Below are positions 59,941 to 64,000 of a stretch of DNA of 64,000 bases, piece by piece (within the stretch, counting starts at the first letter, position 1; every line of letters starts with the position of its first letter). The stretch lies in the NCBI RefSeq assembly GCF_002904295.1, contig NZ_PPHG01000089.1, forward strand, positions 62,001 to 126,000. The letters are read 5' to 3'. The stretch comes from Amycolatopsis sp. CA-128772. Its GTDB lineage: Bacteria > Actinomycetota > Actinomycetes > Mycobacteriales > Pseudonocardiaceae. The notes below the pieces were generated by a model. That model was not told the DNA's origin. It made no database searches and worked only from the letters and a program-made list of their open reading frames with translations. A program made the position numbers and the translations under genes.

Positions 59941-61739
59941 TCCGCCTGCCTTTCGCAGCTGCGCAGCCAGGTCTCGGCCGCGATCGTCGGTTCCAGCCGG
60001 TACGCCGGCCGCCGGATTTCGAGGGGCCCGCGCGTCTGTTCGCGCCAGGCCGCGACGTCGAGGAAGCCGAGCCCGGCGAGGCGGCTGTCCTCCCCCACCC
60101 CGCGGAGCTGGTCGCGGTGGCGGGCGGCGCCGGTCACCACGGTCGCGGCCGTGGTGGACTTGCCCGTCCGCTCGAGCGCCACGTCGGGCACGATGCCGCG
60201 CATGGCCGCCGTCAGGACTCGCTTGTACCGGGCGGGGTCGAACCGCACCTCGCGCCGGACGGACAGCGCCGCACGGACGACGCGGTCGTCGAAGAACGGC
60301 GCGGACACCTCTTCGCCCGCCGTTTCGGCGAGGGCCTGGTAGGCCGAGGCGACCGCCGATCCGTTGAGCACGGTGGCCAGCGACGCGTGGACACCGCGGT
60401 CTTCCGCCAGCGGCTCGGCCGTTTCGGCGGCCCGCAGCAGCTCTTCGGCCGCGAGCTTCGTGACCTCCGGCGTCGCCCAGGCCGGGACGGTGGGCACCGT
60501 GCCCCAGCCGAGGTCGTGGCCGAGGCGCGGCCGGTCCCGCTCGCCGATCCGCGTCGCCGTCCGGCCGAGCCACTGCCGGTAGGACTCGCGGCCGAGCGCG
60601 CCGCGCAGCACATCGCGGTAGGACCAGCGGTTCTTCACGACGGTGTGGCGCAGGTACCGGGCGCCGGTCACCGGCGACGTCCGCAGCAGCGTGGCGATCG
60701 TCTGGATCGGCGCGGAGCACGTCTCGTCGCCGCCGAACCCGGTCAGGTGCACCACGGGCCGGTGCCGGCCGCCCCGCCGCACGATGTCGAGGAACCGCCG
60801 GGCGTTGTGCCACAGCGGAAACGGCTCGTCGAACGCCGGTGCGGGATCGAGGATCCCCGCGTACACCAGGGGAACCTCGGCCGCGGGAAGCACCTCGTGG
60901 CGGATCCTCCCCCGGGCTTCGAGCCGGTTGACGGTCTCGGTCGCGTACTCGACGTCGAGGTCCATGGCGTCGGGCTGCGCGGCGGTCATGGCGACCACGT
61001 CGGCCCCCGCCCGCACGGCGAGCGAGCACAGCGCACTCGAATCCAGCCCGCTCAGATGGGACACCACGGTCCGGCCCGCGCCGGCCCGGACGGCCACCGC
61101 CCGGTCCAGTTCGGCCCGCAGTTCCTCCGCGACGGCTTCCAGCGGGCGGTCCGGCTCGGGCGGGGTCCACCAGCGGCCTTCGACGCACCCGGCGGCCGTC
61201 ACCTCCGCGTACTCCCCGGGACCGACGGCCCGGACCCCGGCCCAGACCGGTTCCCAGGAAAGGGGCCAGGGCGCTCCGGGGAACACCAGGCGGGAAGCAA
61301 TGGCGCCCGGCCGGAACCCGGTGCCGGCCAGCTTCGCGAGCACGGCCGCGGAATCGCCGAGCACCTCGACGCCGCCGATGCGGCAGCGGTGGACGCGCCG
61401 CAGGCCGGACGCGGTGCCCTGCACCCGGAGGCGACGGTGGTCCGCGGCGATCACGTGGCTGCTGCCGGGCAGCTCGGCCAGCGCGGCGACCGCGCGCGGC
61501 AGGTCCGCCGGAAGGGCGCGCAGGGTGTGCTCGGTGGCCGCGTGCTCCCCGACCAGGGCCGTCACGAGCCCCGGCTGCCTGCCGACGACGAGGTGTCCCG
61601 GGCGGAACCGGCCGGCCAGCCAGGGATGGCCCGACGGGTGGTCGTGCACTTCGATTCCCCTGTCCGTCCGCCGCAGCGCGTCGGCGATCGCCCGGCTTCC
61701 GCCGGCGTCGGGCAGGACGACGAACCAGCTCCGGTCCAT
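59937..61739 (-). CDS. Lasso cyclase (C, asparagine synthetase homologue)
   Basis: About 600 residues: a glutaminase-like N-terminal domain without a nucleophilic cysteine at position 2, and a synthetase domain with the ATP loop VVSHLSGLDSSALCSL and later LTGFGGDETCSAPIQT and TGKSTTAATVVTG. It adenylates the ring Asp/Glu side chain and closes the isopeptide bond with Gly1. The ATG at 61739 follows GGGAG at 7 nt; ATG 61781 would add 14 residues (MTGVASEKGNGSSR). It is separated from the precursor by a hairpin. Confidence 0.92.
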   Translation of the reverse strand: MDRSWFVVLPDAGGSRAIADALRRTDRGIEVHDHPSGHPWLAGRFRPGHLVVGRQPGLVTALVGEHAATEHTLRALPADLPRAVAALAELPGSSHVIAADHRRLRVQGTASGLRRVHRCRIGGVEVLGDSAAVLAKLAGTGFRPGAIASRLVFPGAPWPLSWEPVWAGVRAVGPGEYAEVTAAGCVEGRWWTPPEPDRPLEAVAEELRAELDRAVAVRAGAGRTVVSHLSGLDSSALCSLAVRAGADVVAMTAAQPDAMDLDVEYATETVNRLEARGRIRHEVLPAAEVPLVYAGILDPAPAFDEPFPLWHNARRFLDIVRRGGRHRPVVHLTGFGGDETCSAPIQTIATLLRTSPVTGARYLRHTVVKNRWSYRDVLRGALGRESYRQWLGRTATRIGERDRPRLGHDLGWGTVPTVPAWATPEVTKLAAEELLRAAETAEPLAEDRGVHASLATVLNGSAVASAYQALAETAGEEVSAPFFDDRVVRAALSVRREVRFDPARYKRVLTAAMRGIVPDVALERTGKSTTAATVVTGAARHRDQLRGVGEDSRLAGLGFLDVAAWREQTRGPLEIRRPAYRLEPTIAAETWLRSCERQAE

Positions 61740-61790
61740 CCGGCTGCTCCCGTTCCCCTTCTCGCTCGCCACACCGGTCATCGGACCCCG

Positions 61791-61819
61791 GCCGGGGCGC
61801 AGCGGACCTGCGCCCCGGC
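61791..61819 (-). promoter_or_regulatory. Stem-loop between lasso precursor and cyclase genes
   Basis: A perfect 12-bp stem (61791-61802 with 61808-61819, 5-base loop) lies 12 bases after the precursor stop, with no T-run. Such hairpins protect precursor mRNA and attenuate downstream enzyme expression in lasso operons. Confidence 0.7.
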
Positions 61820-61830
61820 GGGAATCCGGA

Positions 61831-61933
61831 TCAGTGCCACTGAGCGCCGATCCACTCGAAGTCGTCGCCCTGCACGCCGGCGGTGTGCTCGGCGAAGTCG
61901 CCGAGTTCGGTCAGGACGCTCGTACTCTTCCAT
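61831..61933 (-). CDS. Lasso peptide precursor, frame broken within the leader as written
   Basis: GAGAGGGG lies 6 nt before an ATG (61933) reading MEEYERP, a normal leader start with the Y-x-x-P motif. The conserved remainder is in the next frame from 61917: VLTELGDFAEHTA then the core GVQGDDFEWIGAQWH and TGA at 61833-61831. That second part has near-perfect GC-ending codons. Together they match the leader consensus YxxPxLxxxGxFxxxT, with T at -2. Gly1 to Glu8 would give an 8-residue ring with a WIGAQWH tail. Restoring the consensus needs five bases between CGTCC and TGACC, so either a deletion between GTCC repeats or a sequence error is likely. Confidence 0.65.
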
Positions 61934-61964
61934 CGGTTTCCCCTCTCGGAAATGATTCACGGTC

Positions 61965-61983
61965 GATCACCAAGCTAGTGATC
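61965..61983. promoter_or_regulatory. Inverted repeat in the lasso operon promoter
   Basis: GATCAC-N7-GTGATC, in an AT-rich segment 32 bases before the precursor ATG; a TTGATC that could be the -35 overlaps it. Similar GTGATC and GATCAC half-sites occur at 62013 and 63073, the latter near the regulator's own start. A candidate site for the ParB-like regulator. Confidence 0.5.
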
Positions 61984-62061
61984 AATTAACCGGTGGTCAC
62001 TCCGGCGATGAGGTGATCGGCGCAAACCTGAGCACCGGGAAAGCGTTGGAGGGCAAGGGGT

Positions 62062-63108
62062 TCAGCCAGCCGCGGACTCGCGGCCGAGCCGGCTCAGCGC
62101 CTCGCCCCGCTGCCGGATCGCGGCGAGCACGTCGGGGCGCCGGCCGGGCTCGACCGCGGCCAGCAGGTCCGCGAACTCGGCACCGCCGGGCGGCTCCTGG
62201 TCGAGCAGGAGGATGAGCATGCGCCCGGCGGCGCTTCGGGCCCACGCCCGGCGCAGCCCCGCGGGAAGCGGCGCCCGCTCGCCGCCGTCGCGCCGCCGGC
62301 GGGCCAGCGGATCCTCCCCGCGGAGCCACCGGCTGCGCACGTCGTGGGCGGTGCCCACGGAAACGCCGGCCTCGCGGGCGACCTCGCGGACCGAGGCGTC
62401 CGGGTGCTCCGTCAGCACGCGCAACGCCCGCGTCCGCCCCGCGGCCTGGTCGGTCGGGTAGCGGCGGCCGTCCCGGCCGATCCGGGTGTTCGGCTGCGGC
62501 ACGTCCGCACCCGAACGCCGGCGCGCGGCCGCGACGGTCTTGTCCGAAAGCCCGCTGGCCGCGGCGATCGCGCGGTCGGACCAGGCCGGATGCAGTTCGA
62601 CGAGCCGGGCCGCGGCGGCCGCCCGGTCGATCGGCGAGAGCGTCCGGCCGCTGTTCGCGTTGAGCCGGACGGCGAGCAGGAACTCGTCACCGGGGGCGCA
62701 ATCGGCCAGGAGCACGTCGACGTGGGTGAGCCCGGCAGCCTTCGCGGCCAGCAGCCGGTGCGACCCGTCGATGACCCGCAGCCCGTCCCGGCTGACGATC
62801 ACCGGCGGCAGCCGCCCGGCGAGCTCGGCCAGCTCGCGGACGTGCTCGGCGTCCACCCCGCCGACCCGCGGCGAAACCGCGGGCCGCAGGGCGTCCACCG
62901 GCAGGCGCGTCGCCGGTTCGGCCGTCGCCAGCCGGGCGCAAAGGTGTTCGAAGTCCCGCAGTCCGCGCCCGCCGGCCGGAACCGGGCGAGACACGGGGGT
63001 CAACCGCCGGTCCGGCGTCCCGGTGGTGCCGACGGCGCGAAGACGGTTCGATGCGCGACTTGATGCACGACGATCACTTAAGGTCCCTCCCCGGTCCTTG
63101 ATCGTCAC
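62062..63108 (-). CDS. ParB-like (StrR-type) transcriptional regulator of the lasso cluster
   Basis: About 348 residues. A ParB N-terminal domain (LPPVIVSRDGLRVIDGSHRLLAAKAAG, LNANSGRTLSPIDRAAAA) is followed by HTH segments (WSDRAIAAASGLSDKTVAAARRR and ASVREVAREAGVSVGTAHDV). StrR-like regulators of antibiotic clusters share this build. It is transcribed toward the precursor gene and probably activates it. The GTG at 63108 is the only start giving the full ORF, but TATAGT overlapping it suggests a real start further in, after GGGGAGGG. The N-terminal about 60 residues are low in similarity to the fold. Confidence 0.8.
   Translation of the reverse strand: MTIKDRGGTLSDRRASSRASNRLRAVGTTGTPDRRLTPVSRPVPAGGRGLRDFEHLCARLATAEPATRLPVDALRPAVSPRVGGVDAEHVRELAELAGRLPPVIVSRDGLRVIDGSHRLLAAKAAGLTHVDVLLADCAPGDEFLLAVRLNANSGRTLSPIDRAAAAARLVELHPAWSDRAIAAASGLSDKTVAAARRRSGADVPQPNTRIGRDGRRYPTDQAAGRTRALRVLTEHPDASVREVAREAGVSVGTAHDVRSRWLRGEDPLARRRRDGGERAPLPAGLRRAWARSAAGRMLILLLDQEPPGGAEFADLLAAVEPGRRPDVLAAIRQRGEALSRLGRESAAG
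63069..63106. promoter_or_regulatory. Inverted repeat at the start of the ParB-like regulator gene
   Basis: GACGATCA (63069-63076) and TGATCGTC (63099-63106) form an inverted pair 22 bases apart around the ribosome-binding site, overlapping TATAGT on the - strand (63113-63108). Possible autoregulatory site. Confidence 0.4.
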
Positions 63109-63243
63109 TATACACAGATGTGGTAGTCACGGTGGGCGACGAAGCGGCCGAGCCGGTGACCTAGGTCCCTTGCGCTCGCCGCGCCGTTCTGAACCCCGGG
63201 ACCTGCCGAAAGCGCGTTTTCCGCGCGCTCTACCATCGGATGC

Positions 63244-64000
63244 GTGCCGTTCACCAGCCTCGTCGCCCGTCTGCCGTACCCCTCCGCCGCCGTGCAGCGG
63301 GCCGTCGGGATCGCCGCGGTCCTCGCGCAGGCGCTGATCGGGGTCACCGGCTCCATCGTGCGCGTCACCGGGTCCGGGCTGGGCTGCCCGACCTGGCCGC
63401 AGTGCGTCGCGGGCAGCCTGGTCCCGGTGGACCACCCCGGCATCCACGCGCTCAACCAGTGGATCGAGTTCGGCAACCGGCTGCTGACCGTGGTCGTCAT
63501 CCTGGTCGCCGCGGTCGCCGTCATCACGGCGTGGCGCGTGCAGATCGACCACCCGGAACGCCGCCGGCTGGTCAAGCTGGCCTGGACGATGCCCGGCGGC
63601 GTCGTGCTGCAGGCCGTCGTCGGCGGCCTGACCGTGCTCGCGAAGCTGGAGTGGTGGACGGTCGCGATCCACTTCCTGGCGACGACCCCGCTGGTCTGGC
63701 TGGCCGTCCTGCTGCTGCGCGCGTTCCGCGAAGGCGACGAGCCCGCGCGCCTGCTGGTCCCGGCCGCGGGCCGCGCGGTCCTGGTCCTGCTCGCCGCGGT
63801 GATGTGGCTGGTGCTCGCGGCGGGCACCACGGTGACCGGCGCCGGCCCGCACAGCGGCGACCTCAACACTCACCGCCTCGACGTCCCGGTCGAGGCGCTT
63901 GCCCAGGTCCACGGCGGCCTGCTGGTGCTGTACCTGCTCCTGCTCGCGGTGTTCGGCCTCCAGCTGCTGCGCGTCGGCGCGCCGAAGAGCCTGTGGCAGC
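63244..64000 (+). CDS. ctaA: Heme A synthase CtaA/COX15 (3' end outside window)
   Basis: At least 252 residues of a multi-pass membrane enzyme that converts heme O to heme A for cytochrome oxidase. RVTGSGLGCPTWPQC has the paired cysteines of bacterial CtaA; IEFGNR, AIHFLATTPLVW and QVHGGLL supply helix residues including heme-ligand histidines. A GTG start lies 7 nt after TACCAT (63231-63236), so it is probably leaderless. The frame runs off the right edge. Confidence 0.93.
   Translation, partial: MPFTSLVARLPYPSAAVQRAVGIAAVLAQALIGVTGSIVRVTGSGLGCPTWPQCVAGSLVPVDHPGIHALNQWIEFGNRLLTVVVILVAAVAVITAWRVQIDHPERRRLVKLAWTMPGGVVLQAVVGGLTVLAKLEWWTVAIHFLATTPLVWLAVLLLRAFREGDEPARLLVPAAGRAVLVLLAAVMWLVLAAGTTVTGAGPHSGDLNTHRLDVPVEALAQVHGGLLVLYLLLLAVFGLQLLRVGAPKSLWQ

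Noticed and set aside
61778..61960. 60-codon open frame covering the lasso precursor (MNHFREGKPMEEYERPDR...)
   Set aside because: Beyond YERP it is Arg-rich with poor codon use and has no lasso core; the conserved peptide is in the next frame.

Overview
The window is a GC-rich actinomycete chromosome segment. GC-ending codons dominate, GTG starts are common, and SufR/SUF, MptB-type mannosyltransferase, acVLRF1, LCP and F420-type oxidoreductase genes are present. Gene content, order and codon use fit the Pseudonocardiales, most likely Amycolatopsis or a close relative. That placement is inference; no rRNA or other marker is in view. I see no tRNA, rRNA, CRISPR array, insertion sequence or prophage.

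Layout. 1-3 kb: end of nrdA plus nrdB, closed by a strong terminator. 3-15.4 kb: mostly single housekeeping or accessory genes (Nudix, PPOX, AraC regulator, cytochrome P450, a degenerate GGDEF-EAL protein, Bcp peroxiredoxin, GNAT, LCP cell-wall ligase, cyclopropane synthase, alpha/beta hydrolase, SIS protein, beta-lactamase-fold esterase). 15.5-23 kb: ABC exporter with MarR regulator and a divergent LLM oxidoreductase, GT87-like membrane protein, small HTH protein, ABC-F ATPase and Vms1-like release factor. 23-33 kb: a large secreted S8 protease, dGTPase, PASTA lipoprotein, ArsR-SRPBCC pair, EAL-GGDEF protein, TetR with a divergent glycosyltransferase. 33-39.5 kb: a four-gene operon (SnoaL-like, DUF1214, SDR, sulfotransferase) divergent from cysD-cysNC, which makes PAPS. 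This looks like a self-contained sulfonation module. 39.5-48.4 kb: VOC protein, methyltransferase, two-component system, Lrp regulator with divergent EamA exporter, snapalysin, UbiB-like kinase, YnfA, DUF4184. 48.4-49.3 kb: nearly 1 kb of degenerate sequence. 49.3-55.8 kb: the complete SUF operon sufR-B-D-C-S-U-T, with a SufR operator and a terminator. 55.9-59.3 kb: mptB and an ABC transporter pair. 59.2-63.1 kb: a lasso peptide cluster. 63.2 kb to the end: ctaA, cut by the window edge.

The most interesting region is the lasso peptide cluster. It sits between the ABC permease and ctaA, genes that lie close together beside suf in other actinobacteria. Its order is precursor - cyclase - RRE - peptidase, with a ParB-like regulator upstream and no dedicated exporter. 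The predicted core GVQGDDFEWIGAQWH shares the G-x-Q...E-W-[VI]-G framework of lariatin. As written, the precursor frame is broken inside the leader, so the cluster is either cryptic or affected by a sequence error.

Several DNA-level patterns recur. Thirteen genes start 6-7 nt after a TAnnnT -10 hexamer, consistent with leaderless transcripts. Two long intergenic palindromes share the same arm sequence. A 126-bp array of six 21-bp units forms one large palindrome between convergent genes. A 12-bp TCCACnnTGGAC-like motif with AT-rich, rare codons recurs inside many unrelated genes.
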